Assembly: GCF_000737695.1 (NCBI RefSeq)
Contig: NZ_JPRM01000023.1
Span: 1-64,000, forward strand
Length of the DNA: 64,000 nucleotides
Direction: 5' to 3'
DNA from: Flavobacterium hydatis
GTDB taxonomy: Bacteria > Bacteroidota > Bacteroidia > Flavobacteriales > Flavobacteriaceae
The notes beneath the pieces are model-generated. The model ran no database searches. It had not been told where the DNA came from and saw only the letters and a list, made by a program, of their open reading frames with translations. The position numbers and the translations under genes are program-made. Shown here piece after piece: positions 19,198-28,582 of the stretch. Numbering within the stretch: the stretch's first letter is position 1; the number at the start of each line of letters is the position of its first letter.

Positions 19198-19587
19198 ATG
19201 AGAATTTTAACCCTAAGAAGGAAAACACTTTACACAACATTACTACTAGTTTTGGCATATAACATTAACGCACAAGATCAAAACATTGCACTAAATCAAG
19301 ACCCTAAATTCGAGCAATTACTGAACGAAAAACGCAAAATTAACCCGTCAATTAGCGTTAACGACAGTTACAAAATCCAGATTTTTAGCGGAAAGAGTGA
19401 AGAAGCAAAAAAAACACTGACAGACTTCAAACAAGAGTTCAAAAACATTGATGGAACAATCATTTTTAACACTCCAAACTACAAAGTTGTGGTTGGAAAT
19501 TTCAAAAGTAAAATTGAAGCCGAAAGAAATTTAGTCGACATAAAAAAGAGATACAAAAATGTATTTCTTATCAAACCAAGCAAATAA
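19198..19587 (+). CDS. Exported SPOR-domain protein
   Basis: SPOR domains bind glycan strands of peptidoglycan that lack stem peptides, often at division sites. The 129-residue product has a signal peptide (TLYTTLLLVLAYNINAQ at about 9-25) and a C-terminal SPOR-like domain (YKIQIFSGKSEEAK, then YKVVVGNFKSKIEAE, ending in NVFLIKPSK) of about 75 residues. The ATG at 19198 is chosen because the alternative TTG start lies inside the -7 box. It is monocistronic, divergent from the act operon, and ends at a strong hairpin terminator. Its exact target is unknown. Confidence 0.85.
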   Translation: MRILTLRRKTLYTTLLLVLAYNINAQDQNIALNQDPKFEQLLNEKRKINPSISVNDSYKIQIFSGKSEEAKKTLTDFKQEFKNIDGTIIFNTPNYKVVVGNFKSKIEAERNLVDIKKRYKNVFLIKPSK

Positions 19588-19620
19588 ATTTTACTATTTA
19601 AAACGCTACAACAAGGCAAA

Positions 19621-19648
19621 AAACCATTCGAATCGAGTGGTTTTTTTT
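19621..19648 (+). terminator. Terminator after the SPOR gene
   Basis: A 10-bp stem, AAACCATTCG with CGAGTGGTTT (one G-U pair), has a 3-base loop and is followed by five more T. Confidence 0.85.
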
Positions 19649-19906
19649 ATGATTAAATCCTAACTAAAGGCAACGATAATTTAAAATTCACCTCAAAAGA
19701 AACAAACACAAAAAAGCTAATATTCAACAACATAACACCTGAATAAACATAATCACACTCCCTTTCAATCAACCACCAAACAATAACTTACCTTCATAAA
19801 CACACATTTAGCAACCCTTTTTTATCATTTTAAATTCAGCAGTCAATACAATTTTCAAATAGTAATCAACCTTATTTCTAATCCTACAATAACACAAATT
19901 CTATAC

Positions 19907-20680
19907 TTATACTTCATTATACTTATACAGTTTCACTTCTTTTTTAGCAGCAGCCAAATCATTTTGAAAGGCAGCATTCAGCCGAAGACATTCCACAGTT
20001 GCCCTACCCATTACCCTGCCCATTTCCACATCGCTATGCCAATGCGCATGACAAACAATACGGCTTTCGCCAAAATCATACCCTCGTTGTAAAATCATTT
20101 TTTCGTTTTCAGGAAAAATTTCACTAAATATTAATGCCCATGCCCAACCAACAGCAGTATGTCCTGAAGGAAAAGAACCTACCCGACGAAGCACATCTTC
20201 TTGTTCAGGAGTACATGTTTTAGTATTATTCATTACAAATGGGCGCTCTCTATTATAATGATTTTTGGCCGCATAAGTTGACAAACCAGCGTCTGTCATT
20301 ACTCTACGCATAAGTACATAAAGCCTAGGAGTACTCTTTTCACTAATTTCAATCCCTAAAATAGATTCAAAAGATTTTGTAGCCGCAGGAAAAGACAGAT
20401 TAGCATCATGCTTAGCTTGCGTAAATCGCATATCATCATAAGATTCAGCAGCTCTTTTCGCATATTCCAAATCAACAGAAAAAGAGACAGATGAATATTC
20501 TGGCGGCGGCGGAAGCATTACCAAACTATTAGGCATTTCCTTATCTGATAAATAACCCTCCAACAGACCAGGCATTATTTCTCTTAGCTGTTCAACATTA
20601 GCAAAACTCAAAGCAGCATTTTTTTGTTTACTACCAATAAACATAGATTTTCTAACAATATGAAATATTTTTGACCACAT
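19907..20680 (-). CDS. Class A acid phosphatase / PAP2 family phosphatase
   Basis: The product is a vanadium-haloperoxidase-fold phosphatase that removes phosphate from organic monoesters by a phospho-His mechanism. The three-part family signature is complete: KNHYNRERP (K-X6-RP), FPSGHT, and SRIVCHAHWHSD (SR-X5-H-X3-D), at about residues 118-126, 149-154 and 185-196 of 257. Non-specific acid phosphatases of this class are normally secreted, but no signal peptide is visible: the N-terminus is MWSKIFHIVRKS followed by polar sequence. Either a cryptic start is missed or the protein stays inside. It is a single gene with convergent and divergent neighbours. Confidence 0.9.
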   Translation of the reverse strand: MWSKIFHIVRKSMFIGSKQKNAALSFANVEQLREIMPGLLEGYLSDKEMPNSLVMLPPPPEYSSVSFSVDLEYAKRAAESYDDMRFTQAKHDANLSFPAATKSFESILGIEISEKSTPRLYVLMRRVMTDAGLSTYAAKNHYNRERPFVMNNTKTCTPEQEDVLRRVGSFPSGHTAVGWAWALIFSEIFPENEKMILQRGYDFGESRIVCHAHWHSDVEMGRVMGRATVECLRLNAAFQNDLAAAKKEVKLYKYNEV

Positions 20681-20983
20681 CTAAAAACCTTAATCAAAGA
20701 AAACTTTACTAAGTCATCACACTTATTACAACAAAATTACTCCCATAAATAGAATCACTCTACTCATTTATTAGCATACATTATCAAAAAGCATATATAA
20801 AGGAAAGAATAATACTTTAGTCGTATCCGAACATATTCAATCTTTCTGTTTCATATTCTAATTTGCAACCTATCCTTTCTTGATATTTATGTTTTATATT
20901 AATAATCTGCTGAATTTTGTATTAACATTTACATATTGACTTTTATTTAATAAAACCAAAGCAACATCTTAAAAAATAAAACC
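20681..20983. other. Intergenic region, 303 bp
   Basis: This AT-rich region lies between divergent genes for the acid phosphatase and the outer-membrane protein. No gene, hairpin or exact TAnnTTTG box with a spaced TTG was found. Confidence 0.5.
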
Positions 20984-21943
20984 ATGAAATCAAAAGTTTT
21001 CTATACAAGCGCAGTGTTATTTGGAACATTATTACTACCTATTTTCGCATACTCACAAGAAGATATAGCCAGTCTACCAAATAAGTCTTTTAATAGCTCA
21101 TTATACAGTCTAGATCAGCAAGACATAACCATAGAAGAAGGCACTCTTGACGACTATAATTCTTTTAAGAAACAAAAGCCTACTCCTCCGTGGTTTGTTA
21201 AACGCTTCAAGATTACAGCCGGAATCTTTTTCCCTGTAAATAATACAAAGGTTGAAGTAGGAAACCAAAATCATACTTTTGGAACAACAATAGATTTTGA
21301 AGATGATTTAGGTTTTAGTAAATCAACAACAACTTTTTTAGCTGATTTTCAATGGCGAATTTCTCGAAGATCAAGATTAGACCTTAATTATTTTAATCTA
21401 AATCGTAGCTCTAATCACACCTTACAGAAAGACATCGAATTTAAAGATCATACTTACACCATAAACTCTAATGTAAATGCCTTCTTTGATATAAACATAT
21501 ACCTCATTTCATACGGCTATGCGATACTCACAAGTCCAAAATATGAATTAGGCTTAATGCTTGGAGTACATGTCTTAAAAAGTGATGTGGGTATCAACTT
21601 CGAAGGAAACACTGCTAGTATTGGCTACGAAGATAGCTTTGGCTTTACTGCTCCTTTACCCGATATAGGAATATGGGGTGGATATGCCTTTACAGACAGA
21701 CTTGCTTTTAATGGCAACATAAGTTATTTGGCTGTAAAAATAGACAACATAGATGGTAAGATTATAAGCTACAATGCCTCAGTAATGTACGAAGTCGCAA
21801 AAAATCTAGATCTTGCATTAGGTTATACAGGATTAAATTTTACCGTAGATGCCGAAAAGAACAGAGCACAAGGTTATCTAAAATGGGGATATAACGGACC
21901 TTCTTTAACCGTATCGTATTCCTTCGGTAAGAAGAAATTTTAG
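20984..21943 (+). CDS. Predicted outer-membrane beta-barrel protein
   Basis: The 319-residue product has a signal peptide (SAVLFGTLLLPIFAYSQ at about 9-25), a short acidic linker, then alternating hydrophobic and polar strands from residue 75 to the end. It finishes in a terminal aromatic (SFGKKKF), as outer-membrane barrels do. Strand-like stretches such as FKITAGIFFPV, TTFLADFQWRIS, YLISYGYAI and LTVSYSF are evident. It resembles the OmpW/general beta-barrel class in build, but I do not recognise a named family. It is followed by a strong bidirectional terminator shared with infB. Confidence 0.75.
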   Translation: MKSKVFYTSAVLFGTLLLPIFAYSQEDIASLPNKSFNSSLYSLDQQDITIEEGTLDDYNSFKKQKPTPPWFVKRFKITAGIFFPVNNTKVEVGNQNHTFGTTIDFEDDLGFSKSTTTFLADFQWRISRRSRLDLNYFNLNRSSNHTLQKDIEFKDHTYTINSNVNAFFDINIYLISYGYAILTSPKYELGLMLGVHVLKSDVGINFEGNTASIGYEDSFGFTAPLPDIGIWGGYAFTDRLAFNGNISYLAVKIDNIDGKIISYNASVMYEVAKNLDLALGYTGLNFTVDAEKNRAQGYLKWGYNGPSLTVSYSFGKKKF

Positions 21944-21951
21944 TATAAAAC

Positions 21952-21981
21952 AAAAAAATCCCGACAAGTCGGGATTTTTTT
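21952..21981. terminator. Bidirectional terminator between the barrel gene and infB
   Basis: AATCCCGAC pairs with GTCGGGATT around a 2-base AA gap. Runs of A before and T after make it a terminator on both strands. Confidence 0.92.
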
Positions 21982-21999
21982 TGTTTGAAAATATAAATT

Positions 22000-24885
22000 C
22001 TATTTCAATTTCTTTTTGATTGCTACTTCATGGTAAGCTTCAATTACATCACGCTCTTCGATATCATTGAAGTTCTTAATTTGAATACCACAATCGTATC
22101 CTTTAGAAACCTCTTTAACGTCATCTTTGAAACGTTTCAATGCTAATAACTCTCCAGTAAATACTACAACACCTTCTCTAATAATTCTGATTTTAGAGTT
22201 TCTTGCAATTTTACCATCCATTACCATACATCCTGCAATAGATCCAACTTTAGAAATTTTGAATATCTCTCTAATTTCTGCAGTACCAAGAATTTCTTCT
22301 TTCATTTCAGGAGCTAACATTCCTTCCATTGCATCTTTTAAGTCATCAATAGCAGCATAGATAATAGAATAGTAACGGATATCGATTTCTTCTTTATCTG
22401 CAAGTTGTCTTGCATTTCCTGCTGGACGAACATTAAATCCAATAATAATTGCATCAGATGCAGAAGCCAACATAACGTCAGTTTCAGTAATTGCTCCAAC
22501 TCCTTTATGGATAATATTAATTTGAATTTCTTCAGTAGACAATTTAGAGAACGAATCAGATAAAGCCTCAACAGAACCATCCACGTCACCTTTAAGGATT
22601 ACGTTCAACTCTTTAAATTGACCAAGAGCAATACGACGTCCGATTTCGTCTAATGTAATATGTCTTTGTGTACGTACAGATTGCTCACGCATTAATTGAG
22701 AACGTTTAGATGCAATTTGTTTTGCTTCTTTTTCATCTTCAAATACATTGAACTTATCTCCTGCAGTTGCCGCACCATCTAAACCTAAAACTGATACTGG
22801 AGTCGACGGACCTGCTTCAAGAACTGTATGCCCTCTTTCATCATGCATAGCCTTAACTTTACCATGATGCTTTCCAGCCAACATATAATCTCCAATTTTC
22901 AATGTACCTTGTTGTACTAAAACTGTAGATACATATCCTTTTCCTTTATCTAAGAATGCCTCTACTACACTACCTTGAGCTGCCTTATTTGGGTTTGCTT
23001 TCAGGTCTAAAATTTCAGCTTCTAATAATACTTTTTCTAATAATTCTTTAACACCTAATCCTGTTTTTGCAGAAATATCATGCGATTGGATTTTTCCTCC
23101 CCAATCTTCTACAAGTAAATTCATACTTGCCAATCTTTCTTTAATTTTCTCAGGATTAGCATTTGGCTTATCAACTTTATTGATAGCAAATATAATTGGC
23201 ACTCCTGCAGCTTGTGCGTGAGAAATTGCCTCTTTTGTTTGTGGCATGATATCATCATCTGCCGCAATTACAATAATAGCTATATCGGTAACTTGAGCTC
23301 CACGTGCACGCATCGCAGTAAACGCTTCGTGACCTGGTGTATCTAAAAATGCAATTTTTTGACCATTATCTAAAGTTACTCCGTATGCTCCAATATGTTG
23401 TGTAATACCTCCAGACTCACCAGCGATAACATTCTCTTTACGAATATAATCAAGTAAAGATGTTTTACCGTGATCGACGTGACCCATTACTGTAACAATA
23501 GGCGCTCTGGTTACTAAATCTTCTTCTTTATCTTGAACTACCTCGATAGCTTCTTCGATATCTACAGTAATAAACTCAACTTCATAACCAAACTCATCAG
23601 CTACAATAGTTAATGTTTCTGCATCTAAACGCTGGTTCATTGTAACCATGATACCAAGTGACATACAAGTACCAATAACTTTAGTAATTGGCACATCCAT
23701 CATGATAGCAATTTCACCTACAGTAACAAACTCAGTAACTTTAATAGTTTTACTTCCTTCGTCTAAAGCTCTTTGCTCATCATCAGATTTCTGACGGTGC
23801 GTATCTCTTTTATCTCTACGATATTTAGCAGCCTTTGATTTTCCACCTTTACCTTGTAGTTTTTCAAGAGTTTCTCTAATTTGGTTTTTTACTTCCTCTT
23901 CAGTAGGCTCTACTTTTGCTACAATTGCAGGACGGTTTCCTTTTACAAAACCTGGTCTTGCACTTCTGTTAGCATTAAATCCTCCTCCTGCTCCTCCTGT
24001 ATTTGGAGTAATTTTATTAGGATTTGGTGTTCCTGGCGGCGTTGCCGGTCTAGGCGCACCTGGTTTAGGAGCAATTCTTTTACGCTTATTTTTATTAGCG
24101 TTATTTGCAGCTGCTCCTGGAGCTCCTGGTTTATTAGGAGTTATCTTTGGATCTTCTTTTTTCTTTTTAGGCTTATTAAATTGAGATAAGTCAATAGTTT
24201 GTCCCGTAAGAGTAGTTCCAGATAATTTTTGATATTGTGTTGTTATTGATTCCTCAACAGGTGGCGCAACCGGAGTAGGCTCTACTGCTTTTACAACAGG
24301 AGCTGGTTGTTCCTTTACAGGAGCAACTACAACTGGTTTAGGCTCTTTTTTCTCAACAACAGGTTTTTCTTCTTTTTTCTCAGCAACAGGAACTGGTGGT
24401 TGTACAGGTTGAACTACCTCTTTTTGAACAGGTTTTTCTTGCTTTACAACTTCCTTAGGTGTTTCAACTTTTTCTGGCTCTGCTACTGAAGGAGTGTTTG
24501 GAATAATTGCAGGTTTTTTTGGATTTAAATCAATTTTACCAACTTGAACTGGACCAGTTACAACAGCTCTCGCTTTTATAACCTCTTGTTGTTTTTGGCG
24601 CTCTTCGTCTTGTTTGCGTTTGTCTTCAATTTCTTTTTCACGTTCTACACGCAATGCTTCTTTCTCTTTTCTCTTTTCCTCACCAACTTCTTTAGAAGCC
24701 TCTTTATTTCCCTTATCGCCCGCAAATTGGCTTTGTAGGATATTAAATTCCTGATTAGAAATTTTTGCGTTTGGATTTGCATCAATAGCAATTCCCTTAT
24801 CTTTTAGATAATCCACAGCTCTTTCTAATGAAATATTTAATTCCCTTAAAACCTTGTTTATTCTTATTACTCTCTCTTCAGACAT
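22000..24885 (-). CDS. infB: Translation initiation factor IF-2
   Basis: IF-2 is the GTPase that brings fMet-tRNA to the 30S subunit. The 961-residue protein has an N-terminal IF2N domain (about 1-55), a long low-complexity Lys/Glu/Pro/Val-rich linker (about 60-340), and a second IF2N-like segment. The G domain follows with [14 protein letters not shown] (about 467-480), DTPGHEAF and NKVDKP, then domains II, III and the C-terminal tRNA-binding domain. It is the last gene of rimP-nusA-infB, 47 bp after nusA. The linker length is typical for Flavobacteria. Confidence 0.98.
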   Translation of the reverse strand: MSEERVIRINKVLRELNISLERAVDYLKDKGIAIDANPNAKISNQEFNILQSQFAGDKGNKEASKEVGEEKRKEKEALRVEREKEIEDKRKQDEERQKQQEVIKARAVVTGPVQVGKIDLNPKKPAIIPNTPSVAEPEKVETPKEVVKQEKPVQKEVVQPVQPPVPVAEKKEEKPVVEKKEPKPVVVAPVKEQPAPVVKAVEPTPVAPPVEESITTQYQKLSGTTLTGQTIDLSQFNKPKKKKEDPKITPNKPGAPGAAANNANKNKRKRIAPKPGAPRPATPPGTPNPNKITPNTGGAGGGFNANRSARPGFVKGNRPAIVAKVEPTEEEVKNQIRETLEKLQGKGGKSKAAKYRRDKRDTHRQKSDDEQRALDEGSKTIKVTEFVTVGEIAIMMDVPITKVIGTCMSLGIMVTMNQRLDAETLTIVADEFGYEVEFITVDIEEAIEVVQDKEEDLVTRAPIVTVMGHVDHGKTSLLDYIRKENVIAGESGGITQHIGAYGVTLDNGQKIAFLDTPGHEAFTAMRARGAQVTDIAIIVIAADDDIMPQTKEAISHAQAAGVPIIFAINKVDKPNANPEKIKERLASMNLLVEDWGGKIQSHDISAKTGLGVKELLEKVLLEAEILDLKANPNKAAQGSVVEAFLDKGKGYVSTVLVQQGTLKIGDYMLAGKHHGKVKAMHDERGHTVLEAGPSTPVSVLGLDGAATAGDKFNVFEDEKEAKQIASKRSQLMREQSVRTQRHITLDEIGRRIALGQFKELNVILKGDVDGSVEALSDSFSKLSTEEIQINIIHKGVGAITETDVMLASASDAIIIGFNVRPAGNARQLADKEEIDIRYYSIIYAAIDDLKDAMEGMLAPEMKEEILGTAEIREIFKISKVGSIAGCMVMDGKIARNSKIRIIREGVVVFTGELLALKRFKDDVKEVSKGYDCGIQIKNFNDIEERDVIEAYHEVAIKKKLK

Positions 24886-24932
24886 AAAACCTTTTTATTA
24901 TTACCTATTCGTTGTGTTGTGAGAAAGATAGA

Positions 24933-26180
24933 CTAACTATCAAACTCTTCTTTTAGTATTCTCATTACATCCAGAATTGTTTCCTCTTCTAGGTCTGTTC
25001 TTCTTACTAAATCTTCTACTTCTTGTTTTAAAATACTTTTTGCAGTATCTAATCCTATTTTAGCAAACTCTTCGATAACCCAATCTTCGATTTCATCAGA
25101 GAACTCAGTTAATTCTACGTCATCGTCTTCACCGCTTGCTACATCACCTTCTCTAATAACATCAAGCTCGTAACCTGTTAATTGGCCTGCTAGTTTAATG
25201 TTATGACCACCTCTACCGATAGCTTTAGAAACTTCTTCTAATTTCAAGAAAACTTCGGCTCTTTTAGTTTCTTCATTAATTTTAATTGAAGAAACTTTTG
25301 CAGGACTTAAAGCCCTTGTAATATATAATTGAATGTTACTAGTATAATTAATAACATCTATATTTTCATTTCCTAACTCACGTACAATTCCATGAATACG
25401 AGATCCCTTCATACCAACACAAGCTCCAACAGGATCAATTCTGTCATCATAAGAATCTACCGCTACTTTTGCTTTTTCACCAGGAATCCTAACTACATTT
25501 TTAACTGTAATTAAACCGTCGAATACTTCAGGAATTTCTTGTTCAAATAATTTCTCTAAAAACTTCTCAGAAGTTCTAGACATAATAATTTGTGGTTTAT
25601 TCCCTTTTAATTCAACACTCTCAATAATACCACGAACGTTATCTCCTTTACGGAAAAAGTCAGATGGAATTTGTTTTTCTTTTGGTAAAACAATTTCATT
25701 TCCTTCATCATCCACCAAAATTACAACTCTTGGACGAACATGATGCACTTCTGCTGTATAAATATCTCCAATAATATCTTTAAATTGCTTGTAAAGATTC
25801 GTATTATCGTGTTCATGTATTTTAGAAATAAGGTTTTGACGCAAAGCTAAAATAGCTCTTCTACCTAAATCAATTAATTTCACTTCTTCAGAAACTTCTT
25901 CACCAATTTCAAAATCCGCTTCAATTCTTCTTGCTTCTGTCAAAGTAATTTCTTCATTTTCAAAATCTAGATCTTCGTCGGCAACGATTACTCTTCTTCT
26001 CCAAATTTCCATATCTCCCTTATCAGGATTTATGATAATATCGAAGTTATCATCTGAACCGTATTTTTTCTTCAATGCATTCCTAAATACATCTTCTAAA
26101 ATTGCCATAAGCGTTACACGATCAATAAGTTTATCATCTTTAAACTCTGAGAATGAATCGATTAATGCTAAATTTTCCAT
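24933..26180 (-). CDS. nusA: Transcription termination/antitermination factor NusA
   Basis: NusA binds RNA polymerase and nascent RNA and tunes pausing, termination and antitermination. The 415-residue product shows the N-terminal polymerase-binding domain, an S1 domain (about 130-200; KGDNVRGIIESVELKG), and two KH domains with GACVGMKGSRIHGI at about 253-266 and AIGRGGHNIKLA at about 322-333. A short acidic C-terminal part follows. It begins 13 bp after rimP in the conserved rimP-nusA-infB order. Confidence 0.97.
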   Translation of the reverse strand: MENLALIDSFSEFKDDKLIDRVTLMAILEDVFRNALKKKYGSDDNFDIIINPDKGDMEIWRRRVIVADEDLDFENEEITLTEARRIEADFEIGEEVSEEVKLIDLGRRAILALRQNLISKIHEHDNTNLYKQFKDIIGDIYTAEVHHVRPRVVILVDDEGNEIVLPKEKQIPSDFFRKGDNVRGIIESVELKGNKPQIIMSRTSEKFLEKLFEQEIPEVFDGLITVKNVVRIPGEKAKVAVDSYDDRIDPVGACVGMKGSRIHGIVRELGNENIDVINYTSNIQLYITRALSPAKVSSIKINEETKRAEVFLKLEEVSKAIGRGGHNIKLAGQLTGYELDVIREGDVASGEDDDVELTEFSDEIEDWVIEEFAKIGLDTAKSILKQEVEDLVRRTDLEEETILDVMRILKEEFDS

Positions 26181-26193
26181 GCGAATTCTTTAA

Positions 26194-26658
26194 TTAAAAT
26201 GTTACTGTAACAATTGCCTCTTTAATTTCTGTATAAGGTATTTGTTGCTCTTTTTGAACTGTTTCTTTTCCTTTTCCTATTTTCTTAGGTTCCCTTGCTT
26301 CCCAAGACAAAATTATGAAATCTTCATTAGCATCAACTAATTCAGCCTCAATTTTTTCACCATTAGTATTCACAATCAATGTTCTACCAATGTTTTTCTT
26401 GTATTGTCTAACCATTTTTAGTGGTGAACCAACTCCTACCGAAGCTACTTCCAAAGAAAAATCTTGTTCCTCTCTGTCCAAATTATTCTCAATAGCACGA
26501 CTAACATCAATACAGTCTTGCAAGAGCACACCATTATCTCCATCCAAAGATACAATTATCTTGAAAGCATCGGTAATGGTCAAGTCTATTAAAAAAATTG
26601 ATGGTTTTTCTAAGAGACCTTCAGCTATTAATACGTTTACTTTTTCTTTAAATGTCAT
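26194..26658 (-). CDS. rimP: Ribosome maturation factor RimP
   Basis: RimP helps 30S subunit maturation. The 154-residue product shows the N-terminal alpha/beta domain with [12 protein letters not shown] and [12 protein letters not shown], the hallmark [13 protein letters not shown], and a C-terminal SH3-like barrel. The ATG at 26658 gives the family start MTFKEKV. An in-frame ATG at 26694 would add 12 residues, but it lies inside a hairpin and is probably leader RNA. It is first in the operon rimP-nusA-infB. Confidence 0.95.
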   Translation of the reverse strand: MTFKEKVNVLIAEGLLEKPSIFLIDLTITDAFKIIVSLDGDNGVLLQDCIDVSRAIENNLDREEQDFSLEVASVGVGSPLKMVRQYKKNIGRTLIVNTNGEKIEAELVDANEDFIILSWEAREPKKIGKGKETVQKEQQIPYTEIKEAIVTVTF

Positions 26659-26666
26659 ATTTTTAT

Positions 26667-26692
26667 AAAAAGAGGGGACATTTAGTCCCCTC
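26667..26692 (-). promoter_or_regulatory. Terminator-like hairpin in the rimP-nusA-infB leader
   Basis: On the minus strand an 8-bp perfect stem, GAGGGGAC and GTCCCCTC (26685-26692 and 26672-26679), has a 5-base loop and is followed at once by five T. It ends 13 nt before the rimP ATG and about 20 nt after the predicted transcription start. No minus-strand gene lies just upstream for it to terminate, so it is likely a leader attenuator or mRNA-stability element. Confidence 0.7.
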
Positions 26693-26720
26693 ATTATTTA
26701 GATTTTAATAAATAACGGTG

Positions 26721-26747
26721 CAAATATAGTGTTTTTTTATAAATCAA
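26721..26747 (-). promoter_or_regulatory. Promoter of rimP-nusA-infB
   Basis: The minus strand reads TTG at 26745-26747, a 16-bp spacer, then TATATTTG at 26721-26728. The spacer is slightly short, but the boxes are exact. Confidence 0.7.
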
Positions 26748-26834
26748 AATAAATTGATTGCTGTAAAAATATTTCTTATCTTTATTAAAGCATTAAAATT
26801 TATGATTTTCCACATAATTTAACACCACAAAGTT

Positions 26835-27659
26835 ATGAAACGAATTTTAGTTCCCACCGATTTTTCCGAGCACGCAGAAGACGCTTTAAAAGTCGCTGCA
26901 CAAATCGCCAAAAAAAATAACTCCGAGATAATAGTACTTCATACACTAGAATTACCTAGCCAAATGAATGATGCAATTACTGGCGGAATCAGCATTCCTG
27001 AGACTATGTTATTTATGAAAAAAGCCAACGAAATGCTTTCTAAAATCGCCGAGAGACCCTACCTAGATGGACTTACAATAACAGAAATGGTAAAACTCGA
27101 CAGACCTGCTGAAGGAATCGCAAAAGTAAGTAACGAACACGAAATCGACTTAATCGTTATGGGCTCACATGGCTCTTCTGGATTTGAAGAATTACTTATA
27201 GGATCCAATACTGAAAAAGTAGTTCGTCATTCCGAAATCCCGGTTTTAGTCATTAAAAAACACGCAGAAAAATTCAAAACTACAAATTTTGTTTTTGCTT
27301 CAGATTTTTCAAAAGAAACCGAAAAACCTTTTAAAAAATTGATTGAATTCACTAAAATCTTCGATTCTAAATTACATTTAGTCATGATTTGCACTCCAAA
27401 TAGTTTCAAACCGACTCATGTTGCCGAAAAAATAATAACAGATTTTATCGCACCATTTAATCTTAGCAATTATTCAATCAACACCTACAACGATACCAAT
27501 ATAGAAAACGGTATTATAAATTTCTCCAATAGTGTTGATGCAGATTTAATCGGAATGTGCACTCATGGAAGAACTGGATTTGCACACTTTTTTAACGGAA
27601 GCATTAGTGAAGATCTAGTAAACCATGCAGTAAAACCCATAATCACATTTAAAATATAA
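26835..27659 (+). CDS. Universal stress protein, two Usp domains
   Basis: The 274-residue product holds two tandem Usp (UspA-fold) domains, about 1-135 and 148-274. Each starts with a strand-loop (RILVPTDFSEHAE, then NFVFASDFSKETE). The nucleotide-binding type motif G-x2-G-x9-G-(S/T) is complete in the first domain (GSHGSSGFEELLIGS) and recognisable in the second (THGRTGFAHFFNGS). Such proteins usually act in the cytoplasm under stress or starvation; the actual ligand is not known. It is divergent from rimP and ends at a hairpin. Confidence 0.92.
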   Translation: MKRILVPTDFSEHAEDALKVAAQIAKKNNSEIIVLHTLELPSQMNDAITGGISIPETMLFMKKANEMLSKIAERPYLDGLTITEMVKLDRPAEGIAKVSNEHEIDLIVMGSHGSSGFEELLIGSNTEKVVRHSEIPVLVIKKHAEKFKTTNFVFASDFSKETEKPFKKLIEFTKIFDSKLHLVMICTPNSFKPTHVAEKIITDFIAPFNLSNYSINTYNDTNIENGIINFSNSVDADLIGMCTHGRTGFAHFFNGSISEDLVNHAVKPIITFKI

Positions 27660-27682
27660 ATATCCTTCAGATAATTAACAAT

Positions 27683-27712
27683 AAAAGCTTCTCTAACGAG
27701 AAGCTTTTACTA
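27683..27712 (+). terminator. Terminator after the universal stress gene
   Basis: An 11-bp perfect stem, AAAAGCTTCTC and GAGAAGCTTTT, has the 4-base loop TAAC; the T tract is short. Confidence 0.7.
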
Positions 27713-27761
27713 AAATAATTAAACTTAGAGAAGTTCAAAATATATTTTTTTTCACTTCATT

Positions 27762-27917
27762 TTACTTCCCTCCACCTACAACCTTAACTATAGGTATTAT
27801 CAATGGCTCAAGAACCTGAACAACCTTCAACACATCATCAAGCCAACCACCTCCTTGCACCTGTTTCATTTCAGAACGACTTAATTCTGTGAAATTCAAG
27901 TTTTTTAAATTTTTCAT
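27762..27917 (-). CDS. Small double-glycine-leader peptide, bacteriocin-like
   Basis: A 51-codon frame, ATG at 27917 to TAA at 27762, encodes a peptide with two clear parts. Residues 1-23 form a leader, MKNLKNLNF followed by TELSRSEMKQVQGG, with the ELS...EM..VQGG pattern of double-glycine leaders cleaved by C39 peptidase transporters. Residues 24-51 begin GWLDDVLKVV, contain LEPLIIPIVKVV and end in a Gly-rich GGGK; this core is amphipathic or hydrophobic with no cysteine. It resembles the bacteriocin-like peptides common in Bacteroidota. No C39 transporter or immunity gene is visible nearby. Its size is below usual gene-calling cutoffs. Function (antimicrobial or signal) is inference. Confidence 0.72.
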   Translation of the reverse strand: MKNLKNLNFTELSRSEMKQVQGGGWLDDVLKVVQVLEPLIIPIVKVVGGGK

Positions 27918-27995
27918 AATTTTAATTTTTTAGAATTATTAAACTATTTAATTAAAACAAAAAAAATGCACTGCAGTATTTTTTTTTTGCCACAT

Positions 27996-28003
27996 CAAAT
28001 TTA
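27996..28003 (-). promoter_or_regulatory. Candidate -7 box for the double-glycine peptide
   Basis: The minus strand reads TAAATTTG about 80 bp upstream of the ATG at 27917. A TTTG lies 15 bp further upstream, so the spacing is short and the assignment tentative. Confidence 0.4.
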
Positions 28004-28177
28004 CATAAAACACTGACACAAAGAAACATAAATTAAAAATCAACAACACCCTCTATAAAAAACAACATTGTTCACAGCTCTGAAAATACATTTCTTTTAA
28101 ACTTCTTCAATTTCACAATCTCACTAACCAAGAGACTGATTCATAAATATAAAATTTCCAGATTTAAATTCATTGCA

Positions 28178-28207
28178 TAAAAAAAGCCTCTCAATTGAGA
28201 GGCTTCT
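28178..28207 (-). terminator. Terminator after tRNA-Gln copy 1
   Basis: The palindrome GCCTCTCAATTGAGAGGC is followed on the minus strand by seven T. Confidence 0.85.
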
Positions 28208-28211
28208 TATG

Positions 28212-28282
28212 TTGGTCTACAAGGACTCGAACCTTGAAAGACTGCACCAAAAACAGTTGTGTTACCATTACACCATAGACCA
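28212..28282 (-). tRNA. tRNA-Gln (anticodon UUG), copy 1
   Basis: The minus strand folds as a tRNA of 71 nt. The 7-bp acceptor stem is TGGTCTA with TAGACCA, and the D arm reads GTGTAATGGTAACAC. The anticodon arm has stem ACTGT with GCAGT and loop TTTTGGT, giving anticodon TTG. The T arm is CAAGG-TTCGAGT-CCTTG, and the discriminator is A. The CCA end is not encoded. It has its own promoter and terminator. Confidence 0.95.
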
Positions 28283-28302
28283 GCAATGCTGCTAAGCGAG
28301 TG

Positions 28303-28332
28303 CAAATTTAAAACTTTTTTTAGTTTGTGCAA
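28303..28332 (-). promoter_or_regulatory. Promoter of tRNA-Gln copy 1
   Basis: The minus strand reads TTG at 28330-28332, a 19-bp spacer, and TAAATTTG at 28303-28310, about 20 bp before the tRNA 5' end. Confidence 0.78.
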
Positions 28333-28399
28333 ACTTTTTATACAACCCCATACAACAAAACCTTTTTACTACAAAATCAAATCAAATAAAAATTAAACA

Positions 28400-28436
28400 A
28401 AAAAGAGAAATTACTCAATCGTAATCTCTCTTTTTA
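28400..28436. terminator. Bidirectional hairpin between the tRNA-Gln copies
   Basis: AAAAAGAGAAATTAC pairs with GTAATCTCTCTTTTT with one mismatch around TCAATC, and has A and T runs on both sides. It lies over the end of a 26-codon minus-strand frame (28415-28495). Confidence 0.7.
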
Positions 28437-28548
28437 AACATATCATTATCTCCGGCAATGTAAAATTTTGATTTGAAATCCGAAACCTTCATCATAATCG
28501 AACTTTTACACAAATCATATAAATTTCCAAAACCCTCACTTTATCGCA

Positions 28549-28578
28549 TAAAAAAAGCCTCTCGATTGAGAGGCTTCT
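28549..28578 (-). terminator. Terminator after tRNA-Gln copy 2
   Basis: GCCTCTC pairs with GAGAGGC around GATT (with one internal change from copy 1) and is followed on the minus strand by a T run. Confidence 0.85.
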
Positions 28579-28582
28579 TATG

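Noticed and set aside
23881..24738. Plus-strand frames rich in Phe, Cys, Ser and Arg
   Set aside because: Antisense of the low-complexity linker of infB.
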